Below, piece by piece: positions 38,445 to 46,300 of a stretch of DNA of 48,305 nt. The notes under the pieces are model-generated. The model was not told where the DNA came from. It ran no database searches and saw nothing but the letters and a program-made list of their open reading frames with translations. This DNA is from Achromobacter dolens (GTDB lineage: Bacteria > Pseudomonadota > Gammaproteobacteria > Burkholderiales > Burkholderiaceae_B), in the NCBI RefSeq assembly GCF_902859745.1, contig NZ_CADIJW010000046.1, positions 1 through 48,305 on the forward strand, in the 5' to 3' direction. Made by a program: the position numbers and the translations under genes. The number at the start of each line of letters is the position of its first letter. Position 1 is the first letter of the stretch.

Positions 38445-38690
38445 TTACGCGGCCTCCTGCTGGCCGGCGGTTGCCTGTCCGTGGGACAGGGCGGCGATGC
38501 TGAAGCCCTCGGCCTGCTCGATGCGGATCAGCAACTGGCAGATGTCGGCGTGGCGCAGCTCGGGGTAGAGCTCGGACAGCATGCCGATGCGCATCCAGTG
38601 TTCGGCCTGCGAGTTGATCGAGCGGCTCAGCGCGCTGCTGGCCACGCGCAGATTCTCGTGCATCTGCTCGGAAATCTTGACGATGCCCAT
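38445..38690 (-). CDS. ParD-like small protein (putative ribbon-helix-helix antitoxin family)
   Basis: An 81-residue protein. The N-terminal GIVKISEQMHENLRVASSALSRSINSQAEHWMRIGML resembles a ribbon-helix-helix DNA-binding unit as in ParD antitoxins and the ParD-like family (PF11903). The C-terminal tail is Ala/Gln-rich and probably unstructured. Its TAA stop is followed at once by the map ATG. No ParE toxin gene is near; the only partner is the aminopeptidase. A perfect 10-bp inverted repeat lies directly upstream and is a likely autoregulatory operator. Function as antitoxin is not shown; a simple repressor of its own operon is equally possible. Confidence 0.8.
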   Translation of the reverse strand: MGIVKISEQMHENLRVASSALSRSINSQAEHWMRIGMLSELYPELRHADICQLLIRIEQAEGFSIAALSHGQATAGQQEAA

Positions 38691-38697
38691 GGTGAGT

Positions 38698-38724
38698 GTT
38701 CCATATATGGTTTGTATATGGAAC
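38698..38724 (-). promoter_or_regulatory. Strong inverted-repeat operator before the ParD-like/map operon
   Basis: GTTCCATATA-N7-TATATGGAAC is a perfect inverted repeat with 10-bp arms; one arm overlaps the internal palindrome CCATATATGG (38701-38710). It ends eight bases before the ParD-like start codon, covering the GGAA that would serve as ribosome site. On the minus strand, TTGCGT then 18 bases then TAACAT is a plausible promoter just upstream. A DNA operator and an RNA hairpin hiding the ribosome site are both possible. Confidence 0.75.
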
Positions 38725-38779
38725 GTATGTTATCCCACCGTCGGGACCGGACGCAAACCGCCGCGGGGCGCACCCGGCG

Positions 38780-39940
38780 TCAGGCGCGCCCCTGGGCGGG
38801 GGCCTTTTCCAGCAGGTCCATGGCGTCCAATTGACGGTAGCGCGCCGGATAGATCGAGCGCGCGTAGTCCTCGCACGGCGTGCCCTGGGTGGCGATGGCC
38901 ATCACCACGAATTCGGCAAAGTCCTCGGGCGGACCGGCCTTGGCGTAGTCCGACGGGAAATTGCCGTCGGATCGGGCGGCGGCGCCCCAGGCCTTCATGT
39001 CGACGCGGGCGTTGTTGGCGTAGCTGTGGGCCAGTTCGTGCAGCACGGCGTGATCGATCATGGCCTGTTCGCCCGACATGCTGTAGAGCGTGATGCGCGA
39101 AAACATGGTCTCGCCCACCGTGTGCGTCTCGCGTGTCGGGTCGGCCCAGGGCGGGCCCTTCACCACTTGCGCGTTGAGGCGCGTGATGCGGTCTTCCAGC
39201 GCCATCCCCTTGGCCAGGCGGATCTGCAGATCGCGCCCTTGCAGCATCGCCTTGGGGGCGATGCCCAGGCTCTTGGCGACCTGTTCCGGTTGCGGCTGCG
39301 GTTCCTCGGTCAGGCGCTCGGTGAATTCCTGCGGCCGGCGCTGCATCAGGTCGCCGGTCCAGAGGGGATCGCGCGGTTCCAGCACCACCGGCACGCGCTG
39401 TCCGGCGGGCCAGGCTTCGTACATGACGCACTTGTCGTCCCCCGCGCGCGCCAGGTTGGCGGGTGGCTGGTAGGCCGACGGCCCGGTCAGCTTCACCGGA
39501 ACCCGTTTGGCGTCGAACATGGCCTCGGTGAGCTTGAGCGTGTCCTGCACCTGGGCGCATTTCACCGGCGCGTCCTGCGCCGCGATGGGTTCGATCGCGG
39601 CCAGCGCCGCCGGCGCGCCGGCCTGCAGAGCCTGGGGCGCGTCGTTCACGCCCGCGCCGCCGCCATCACCGCCGCCATGTTCGAGCTGGTAGAACTGCTG
39701 GCTGGCGATCAGGGTGGCGCCGCAGGAGGTCTTCATGCCCTCCAGCGCGGTGCGGCGGTCGGAACTGACGCTCTGCACGCCCTCGACGATGGTGTGCTGG
39801 CCGGGGCACTTGGGGCAGGTGACGCGGTCGCCGACGCGGGCCATGGGCCGGCCGAAGATCTGTACGGATTCATCCCCCGTCACCACCACGCCGCCGTGCG
39901 AGGTGCGGTCACCCTTGCGTATTACGGATCGCTGCGCCAT
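38780..39940 (-). CDS. PAAR-domain T6SS effector with C-terminal HExxH metallopeptidase-like domain
   Basis: A 386-residue protein. Residues 1-83 form a PAAR-type spike-tip domain (KGDRTSHGGVVVTG, RPMARVGDRVTCPKCPGQHTIVEG). A Gly-rich hinge (90-98) leads to a middle region and a C-terminal zincin-like domain: HELAH at 301-305, and a downstream EDFAEFV (E343 as likely third ligand), a pattern similar to lethal-factor-like zinc proteases. PAAR proteins sharpen the VgrG spike and carry effectors through T6SS. Here the enzyme is in the same polypeptide, a specialised effector. It is downstream of the repeat protein and near tssA. Target protein and compartment are unknown; the next gene downstream does not look like an immunity protein. 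Confidence 0.85.
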   Translation of the reverse strand: MAQRSVIRKGDRTSHGGVVVTGDESVQIFGRPMARVGDRVTCPKCPGQHTIVEGVQSVSSDRRTALEGMKTSCGATLIASQQFYQLEHGGGDGGGAGVNDAPQALQAGAPAALAAIEPIAAQDAPVKCAQVQDTLKLTEAMFDAKRVPVKLTGPSAYQPPANLARAGDDKCVMYEAWPAGQRVPVVLEPRDPLWTGDLMQRRPQEFTERLTEEPQPQPEQVAKSLGIAPKAMLQGRDLQIRLAKGMALEDRITRLNAQVVKGPPWADPTRETHTVGETMFSRITLYSMSGEQAMIDHAVLHELAHSYANNARVDMKAWGAAARSDGNFPSDYAKAGPPEDFAEFVVMAIATQGTPCEDYARSIYPARYRQLDAMDLLEKAPAQGRA

Positions 39941-39976
39941 GGCCGCCCGTTGCTCCCGAAAGAAGGTTAAGTCTGC

Positions 39977-40228
39977 TTACAGATAGGTGCCGTCCGGCGC
40001 CATGCGCGGGGTGCCCACGACGAAGGTGCCGTCGGGCGCCATGCGCACCGGGCCGCCGCCGCCAAGGTAGCGGCCATCGGGCGCGCGCTGGGGCGTGCCC
40101 GCGACGTACGTGCCGTCCGGCGCGCGGGTGATGGGCCCACCGTCGCCGACGTAAGTGCCATCGGGGCAGCGTCGCGGCGTGCCGTTGATGAAGCGGCCGT
40201 TGGGCATCATGTGGAATGACTTGTTCAT
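39977..40228 (-). CDS. Small PDGTY-repeat protein encoded with the PAAR effector
   Basis: An 83-residue soluble protein made almost wholly of about six 13-15 residue repeats with core PDGTYVxG(T/G)P, alternating TP and GGP endings. There is no signal peptide, membrane helix or cysteine-rich site except one Cys in the first repeat. The start at 40228 has GGAAG 6 bases upstream. It lies 36 bases before the PAAR effector gene on the same strand, so they are probably co-transcribed. The regular, beta-turn-rich repeats suggest a small solenoid or beta-sheet adaptor. I do not recognise a named family; chaperone, adaptor or immunity roles are all open. Confidence 0.75.
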   Translation of the reverse strand: MNKSFHMMPNGRFINGTPRRCPDGTYVGDGGPITRAPDGTYVAGTPQRAPDGRYLGGGGPVRMAPDGTFVVGTPRMAPDGTYL

Positions 40229-40309
40229 CGCGACTTCCTGGGTTTGGAGAGCTTGCATGATAGCGATGGTCCCTGATGCGTTTTGTAATAGGGCGTGTCA
40301 TGTTCCAAC

Positions 40310-40322
40310 GTAACGCGGTTAC
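40310..40322. promoter_or_regulatory. Inverted repeat in the divergent tssA/repeat-protein promoter region
   Basis: GTAAC-GCG-GTTAC is a perfect inverted repeat in a comparatively AT-rich gap (40229-40404). Longer, imperfect arms AGCGATGGTCCC (40262-40273) and GGGATCATCGCT (40329-40340) flank it. A T6SS regulator site is possible. Confidence 0.4.
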
Positions 40323-40404
40323 AGATATGGGATCATCGCTGCTTTCGCCGCCGGGCCATGCGCCGCTTGCGCATGGCTCGCCACCCGCAACGACACAAGA
40401 CACT

Positions 40405-41517
40405 ATGAGCGATATCGACGCACTGCTGCAGCCCATTCCGGGCGAGGCGCCTTGTGGCGCCGACATGGTCTTTTCCGCCGAATTCGACGCCATCCGCGAG
40501 GCCCGCCGCCAGGATGACCCGCACCTGGACCAGGGCGACTGGGTCATCGACATCAAAGAAGCCGACTGGCCGCAGGTGATCCGCATCTGCACCGAGGTGC
40601 TGACCCAGCGCAGCAAGGATGTGCGGGTGGCCGCCTGGCTGGCCGAGGCCTGGGCCAAGACGCGCGGCTTCGCCGGCCTGCGCGACGGCTTCCTGCTGGT
40701 GGACGGGCTGTGCCGGCGCTATTGGGATGGCCTGCATCCGGTGCCGGACGAGGGCGACGTGCAGCAGCGCGTGGGCAACCTGGCGTGGTTGTTGTCGCGT
40801 TCGCAGCAACTGGTGCGCGAACTTCCCTTGACGCAGTCCGAGGGAGGGCGCTTCGGCGCGGTGCTGTGGGACAGCGCCTCGCAACTGGCCAACGCCATCA
40901 AGCGTTCGCCGCAGAACGCCGCCGACATGTCGCGTGGCAAAGTCACCCTGGAGCAGTTCGACGCCGCGCGCCGCGACACGCCGCCGGCGTTCTACGCCGA
41001 GCTGGAAAGCCAATTGCAGAGCTGCTTCGGCGCGGTCGACGTGCTGGAATCGACGTTGACCGAGCGTCTGGGCGACGAAGGCCCGGCCTTCACGCCGGTG
41101 CGCACCGCGCTGAAGGACGTGACCGAGCTGGTGCATCGTTTCGCCCGCGAGGCCGGCCTGCTGGTGCGCGCCGACCTGGCGCCGGCGCCGTCCGCTCAGG
41201 CCGCGCCGTCCACCGGCGCGCCCATTACCCGCATGGAGCCCACCTTGACCGCTGCCGACCTTCCGCCCACGGCCTCCACGGCCACGCGCGGCCCGCTGCA
41301 AACGCGCGACCAGGCCCTGGCGCAACTGCGCGAAGTGGCCGAGTTCTTCCGCCGCACCGAGCCGCACAGTCCCGTGGCCTATCTGGCCGACAAGGCCGCA
41401 AGCTGGGGCGAGATGTCGCTGCACCTGTGGCTGCGCACCGTGGTCAAGAACGGCGAGGCGCTCTCGGGCCTGGAAGAGCTGCTGGGCGTGCCCAAGCCGC
41501 CCGAGAACAACGGCTGA
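40405..41517 (+). CDS. tssA: T6SS protein TssA (ImpA family)
   Basis: A 370-residue cytoplasmic T6SS component. The conserved ImpA N-terminal domain covers residues 1-130 (DALLQPIPGEAPCGADMVFSAEFDAI, CRRYWDGLHPVPDE). The C-terminal part has the typical RRTEPHSPVAYLADKAASWGEMSLHLWLR. TssA caps and guides sheath/tube assembly at the baseplate. The start at 40405 fits family N-termini (MSDIDALLQPIPG); ribosome site weak. It is divergent from the repeat protein/PAAR effector pair and converges on the OmpA/TagF/TssM operon. Confidence 0.9.
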   Translation: MSDIDALLQPIPGEAPCGADMVFSAEFDAIREARRQDDPHLDQGDWVIDIKEADWPQVIRICTEVLTQRSKDVRVAAWLAEAWAKTRGFAGLRDGFLLVDGLCRRYWDGLHPVPDEGDVQQRVGNLAWLLSRSQQLVRELPLTQSEGGRFGAVLWDSASQLANAIKRSPQNAADMSRGKVTLEQFDAARRDTPPAFYAELESQLQSCFGAVDVLESTLTERLGDEGPAFTPVRTALKDVTELVHRFAREAGLLVRADLAPAPSAQAAPSTGAPITRMEPTLTAADLPPTASTATRGPLQTRDQALAQLREVAEFFRRTEPHSPVAYLADKAASWGEMSLHLWLRTVVKNGEALSGLEELLGVPKPPENNG

Positions 41518-41552
41518 AATCCCGCCCGTGGCGCTGGCCGCGTGGCCGCCGC

Positions 41553-42347
41553 TCAGCGGCTGGCGCGGAATTCGATGCGGCGGTTCTTGGCGCGGCCCTC
41601 GGCGGTGGCATTGGTCGCCACCGGCTGGTCCGGCCCCGCGCCCAGCGTCTCGAAGCGGCCGGGCGGCAGCCCCTTGTCGACCAGATAGGCCCTGACCGCG
41701 TCGGCGCGGGCCTGGCTCAAGGCCAGGTTGGTGCTGCGGCTGCCGGAGCTGTCGGTGTGGCCAATGATCTGCACCTTGTCGCTGTGCAGCTTCGGGATCA
41801 CGTCGGCCACCTGGTCGAGCAGTTCGCGCCCGCGCGCCGTCAGCGTGGCGCTGCCAGTCTCGAATTCCACCACGCGGTTGGTGAGCACCTTGTCCAGCAA
41901 TCCCTGTTCGTCCTTGCCGGCCGCCACGCGAAGGCCGTTGACGATCTTGTAGGTCGGGTTGAGCGAGGTGGCGAAGGCGCTGGCGATCTGCTGGCGCGAG
42001 GCCTCGTTCTGCACTTCGCCCTGCAGGCGGATCTGGGTGCCGTCCACTTCCAGTTGGCCGCGGTTGATTTGCTTGAGCGGCTGGCCGATCAGCTTGCCGA
42101 CGTGCTCCGACCAGTTGGGGGGCGCGACCACGCCGCCGACCTCGATCTGGTCGATGACGTTGCCCACGCCATAGACCTGTTGCAGCCGAGCCAGCACGTC
42201 GGCCTTGGTGGCCTCGTCGGGCACGGCGCCGCTGGCCACCACCTGGCCGGGCTGCGGAATCACGTTGGCGGGGACGACGGTGGCGGCGTCCTGCGCCGCC
42301 GCGGCGCACGAGAACAGCGCCGCCAGGATCAGGAGAGAGACGCGCAT
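41553..42347 (-). CDS. OmpA-family peptidoglycan-binding protein of the T6SS locus
   Basis: A 264-residue secreted protein with signal peptide residues 1-19 (LLILAALFSCAAAAQ). The middle part has two BON-like modules (residues about 35-140, VYGVGNVIDQIEVGGVV and LQGEVQNEASRQQIASAF). The C-terminal OmpA domain, residues 155-264, contains VEFETGSATLTARGRELLD and IIGHTDSSGSRSTNLALSQARAD, the diaminopimelate-binding signature. It starts two bases after the tagF stop, so it is the last gene of the tssM-tagF operon. Likely anchors the T6SS envelope complex to the cell wall; it is not an N-terminal-anchored TssL. Confidence 0.85.
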   Translation of the reverse strand: MRVSLLILAALFSCAAAAQDAATVVPANVIPQPGQVVASGAVPDEATKADVLARLQQVYGVGNVIDQIEVGGVVAPPNWSEHVGKLIGQPLKQINRGQLEVDGTQIRLQGEVQNEASRQQIASAFATSLNPTYKIVNGLRVAAGKDEQGLLDKVLTNRVVEFETGSATLTARGRELLDQVADVIPKLHSDKVQIIGHTDSSGSRSTNLALSQARADAVRAYLVDKGLPPGRFETLGAGPDQPVATNATAEGRAKNRRIEFRASR

Positions 42348-42349
42348 GG

Positions 42350-43333
42350 TCAGGCTCCGGTGAAGACTTCGAGATAGGTGTCGAGCGCCATGCGCAGCGA
42401 CAGCCTGGGTTGGTCCAGATAGCTGGAGAGCTTGGCCAGGCCGTGGCTGGCCGACACGTGGTTGCGCACCCAGGGCGCGTCTTCCAGCACGATGTAATGC
42501 TCGGCGAAGGCCTGCGGCGTGGACAGCAGGCTGGCCAGCGTCTGCGGCGAAGCGCCGCGAAAACCCGCCACCAGCCGGTGCTTGCCGCCGATGCGGCCGA
42601 TGAACACCGCGATCTCGAAATCCGCGCGCGCCAGGAACGGCGCGATCAGCGTCATCCAGTACGAGGCCACCAGATTGATGTAGAGCGGATCGTCCGGCAG
42701 CGGCAGCGCCAGCCCGCGGTCGAGCTGCGAGGAACCGCTGGACATGACCGGTTCGAGCAGGATGCCCAGCGCCAGGACGATGTCGTGCACGTTGGCCGCG
42801 TGGCCGTTGCCGCGCAGCATGGCCTGCAGGCGCTCGACGGTCTGCAGGTCGACGAAGGCATCGAAGCCGTCGTCGGCCTCGGTGCGGATTTCGCCCTCGA
42901 GTTCGTTCAGGCTCTGCAGCGCCGGGCCGGGGTCGGCGTCGGTCATCAGCAGCGCGGCGGCGCCGCTCATGCGGTTCCACAGCCGGCTGAAGGCCATCGG
43001 GCTGCGGGCGATGAAGGCCAGCGGCCGCTGCACCTCGACCGAAGTCGCCGACAGGAACGGAAAGCGACGGCCCGACTGGTCGCGGCTGGGCTGGAGGTGC
43101 CCGGCGATGGCCAGCTTGCCGCGCGAGCCGAGGATGGCGAACGGCATCGGCTCGGCCTCGTCGTACAGCGTCTTCCAGTGCGGGTCCTGGGCCAGCAGCT
43201 CCATGGTGTTGGCGACCCAGCCGTCCAGCGTGCTCATCAGTTGTGGATGCGAGGTGTTCTTGACGAAGTCGCCGCGGGCCGGGATCTTGCCAAAGTAGGC
43301 CGTGCGGAACAGGGGGGACTGCAGGTTGCTCAT
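42350..43333 (-). CDS. tagF: T6SS-associated protein TagF
   Basis: A 327-residue cytoplasmic protein, longer than single-domain TagF. The family N-terminus FRTAYFGKIPARGDFVKNTSHPQL is clear, followed by FAILGSRGKLAIAGHLQPSRDQSGRRFPFL. The C-terminal half adds an extra domain (FVDLQTVERLQAML, YWMTLIAPFLARADFEIAVFIGRIG). TagF proteins repress or post-translationally hold back T6SS assembly in several species. Its start codon overlaps the tssM stop as ATGA, so it is coupled to tssM. Confidence 0.88.
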   Translation of the reverse strand: MSNLQSPLFRTAYFGKIPARGDFVKNTSHPQLMSTLDGWVANTMELLAQDPHWKTLYDEAEPMPFAILGSRGKLAIAGHLQPSRDQSGRRFPFLSATSVEVQRPLAFIARSPMAFSRLWNRMSGAAALLMTDADPGPALQSLNELEGEIRTEADDGFDAFVDLQTVERLQAMLRGNGHAANVHDIVLALGILLEPVMSSGSSQLDRGLALPLPDDPLYINLVASYWMTLIAPFLARADFEIAVFIGRIGGKHRLVAGFRGASPQTLASLLSTPQAFAEHYIVLEDAPWVRNHVSASHGLAKLSSYLDQPRLSLRMALDTYLEVFTGA

Positions 43334-46300
43334 TGCGGCGCTCCGGGTCGCGTCTGGGCGGAGGAGGATTCGGAAGTGGCGCCCACCACGGAGGAGGGCA
43401 GGCGCAGGTTGCGCAGGCCCTGGCTGCCGCCGGGCTCGCTGCCGCCGGCGCCGGGCGCCTGGGCGTTGCTGATGATGCGAAGCTTGACCGGCACCGTCAC
43501 GTTCGACTTGCCCCAGCTCATGTTGAAGCTGCCGTCGGCGTTGGAGGTGCGCTGGGCGGTCGCGATCAGGCGTTCCAGGCCGAAGCGGCCGGGTTCGTTG
43601 ACGATCTCGACCACGCTGCCGTCGAAGGTGGTGGCGGTGATGCGCGCGCCGGGCGCGCCCTGCGCATTGGGCCAGACGAAGTTGACCCATTGCGGCGGCG
43701 TGTTGCGGTAGCGAAGTTGCTGGCCGTCGATCTCGATGGTGTATTCGGTCACCCCGGCGGCGGGCTTGGGCTGGATCTGGAACAGCGTCTGCGGCTGGCT
43801 GGCCGAACCGGCGCCCGCGCCGCCGGACAGCGGCGCCACCCACTGCGCGAAGTTGGCGGTGAAGGTCGGCTGCAGGCTGATGCCCATGTCGCCCCAGGTG
43901 CGCGCCGTCAGGATGTCGCCGCGGCGCACGGTCAGCGGGCCGAGGGTGTCGTTGACGTATTTGGCGATGCTGCCCTGCGGGCCGAACACCTGGCCGATCT
44001 CGTCGCTGCTGGCCTCGACGCTGGCGCGCGAGGCGAACGGATACTTCTCGGCCAGGGTCTGGTTGAACGGCTGATAGACCTGCGCGTTCCAGACCTTGTT
44101 CAGTTCGCGCTCGGCCGGTTGCATGGCCACGGCGTAGGCCTGGATCAGCGGCCGCACCAGCAGCGGGCGCAGCGTCTCGCGCTGCGTCGCCGACAGGCCG
44201 GCCAGCATCTGCTCGTCGACCAGCTTGAGCGCGTCGGCCAGCTCCGAGTCCTTGCCTTCCAGCGTCTGGCGCAGCAGCACCAGCGAGCCGGGGCCGGGGT
44301 CGCCCTGGTTGTTGAGCAGGTTGAAGCGCGTGCGGATCTTGGACAGCGCGCCCATGTAGTTGCCCAGCAGCGACTGGTTCTCACGCGTCACCACCAGGCG
44401 CGCCACGTCCGAGAACTCGCGGCCCACCGGACCCATCGGGATGGCCTCGCCGTTGGCGGCAGTGGCGGGCGCCGGCGGCGTCTGCCGCAGGATCACGCGC
44501 TTGAACCAGCCGACCACGCCGCTTTGCGCCTGCTGCAGGCCGGCGTTGACCAGCGACGGGTTGTCCCACGAGGTCTGCTCATAGGCGGTGTTGATCAGCT
44601 TGGCGATGGGCGAGGTCTGCGGGTCGCCCAGGCGGTTCATCGCGCCCACCGACTGCTCGAAGCTGGTGAAGGGCTTGATGGTCACGCCGCGCAGGAACTT
44701 CTGCCATTCCTGGGCGTACTCCGTCTTGTACATCGTCGCCAGGCTCTTCTGGATCTGCTCGGGGCTGCCGTCCAGCGTCAGGTCGTCGCGCGCGTTCACG
44801 CCCAGCACCCAGTCGCTGGTCTGCACTTCCTTCTTGGCGGCCTCGTTGATGGCGGGCTGGATGTATTGTTCCCAGGCCTCGCGGGTGAAGGTGCCGGGGA
44901 TGGCGTAGCTGCCGGCCACCACGCCGGCGTCGTTCTCGCCGACGATGCGCGCCACCGTCATGGTCTGGAAGCGCGTGGCGGCGCGCGCCTTGAGCGTGGC
45001 GTAGGCGCGTTCGCGCGCCGGCATGCCCTGCATCACGGCGCGCAGGCTGGCGCGGGTCTTTTCCACCAGCGCCAGGTTGGTGTCGATCTGCGGCCAGCCG
45101 GCGTCGGGGGCGCGGCTGACGTAGAACGAGATCAGGCGCTCGGCGCTGCGGATCAACTGGTCGCGCGGCATGGCGCCGCGGTTGGTCTCCAGCCAGCCGC
45201 GCCAGAAACGCGTGATCTGGTCGGACAGGTGGGTCGGGTCGACGTGCTGGCGATTGGCCATCATCAGGTACGTCTTGAGCGCGTTGTAGGCGTCGTCGGC
45301 ATTGGTCGGCGAGGCGTCCTGGAACAGCGTGTCGCCGCCCGCGGCATTCGCGCCGCGCAGCGCCTGCGGCGCAGGCTTCGGCGCGCCGCCGGCGGCCGCC
45401 GCGTTGCCGGACATGTCGACCTTGGCCAGGAAGTCCTCCAGGCTCACCTTGACCGGGCTCAGCATGAACTGGCGTGCGCCGTTGTAGTACTCGGCCAGCA
45501 GGCGTTCCTTGAGCACGTCGCCCTGGTACAGCCCCAGGCCCAGCGACCACGGGCGGCTGGACGAATAGCGGTCCAGTTGTTCGATGCGGTCCTGCAGGAT
45601 CTCCATGGCCTCCAGGCGGCTCTGCAGGTCGGTGCGCTCGCTTTGCAGGCGCACCACCTTGTCCAGGTCGGCCTGCACGTTCTGCGCCAGTTGGCGGTTG
45701 CCCAGGTACGACCAGCTCCAGCCGCCCAGCACCAGGCCCAGCGCCAGCACCAGGCCGAAGAAGGTCAGGTAGCGCACGCGGGTCTTGGCCGGGCTGGCGT
45801 GCTGGCGCACCAGCTTCTTGTCGGCGAAGATCACGCTGGAGAACAGGTCGCGCAGGAAGAAGCCGTTGTGCGAGGACACGCTGCGCGCCTGGCCGCGCGG
45901 GGCCGGGCGCAGGTCGAAGCGCTCGGCCAGCCGTTCGGTCGAGGTGCTTTGCGACACGCCTTCCTGCAGCGCGCTGGTGAAGTAAAAGCCGCGGAACACG
46001 GGCTTGTACTGGAACGGGTTGGTCTCGAACAGCGTCGACAGGAAGGTGCGCAGGGCGGGCTTGATGCCGGCGAATTCCAGCGGGAACGTCAGCAGTCCCG
46101 GCGGCAGGTCGCGGTTGTTGCGCAGCGAGATCTGCGCCGTGCCCATTTCCTTGAGGCCTTCGTACAGTTCGTCGAAGCGTTCATCGAACAGGGCCAGCAC
46201 GTCGCGGTTCTCTTCCGCGCCGTAGGGCAGGGTGGCGCCCCAGACGCGGTCGCGTTCGCGCTGGTCGCTGTCGGAGAAGAACTCGTTGAAGCCGGAAATC

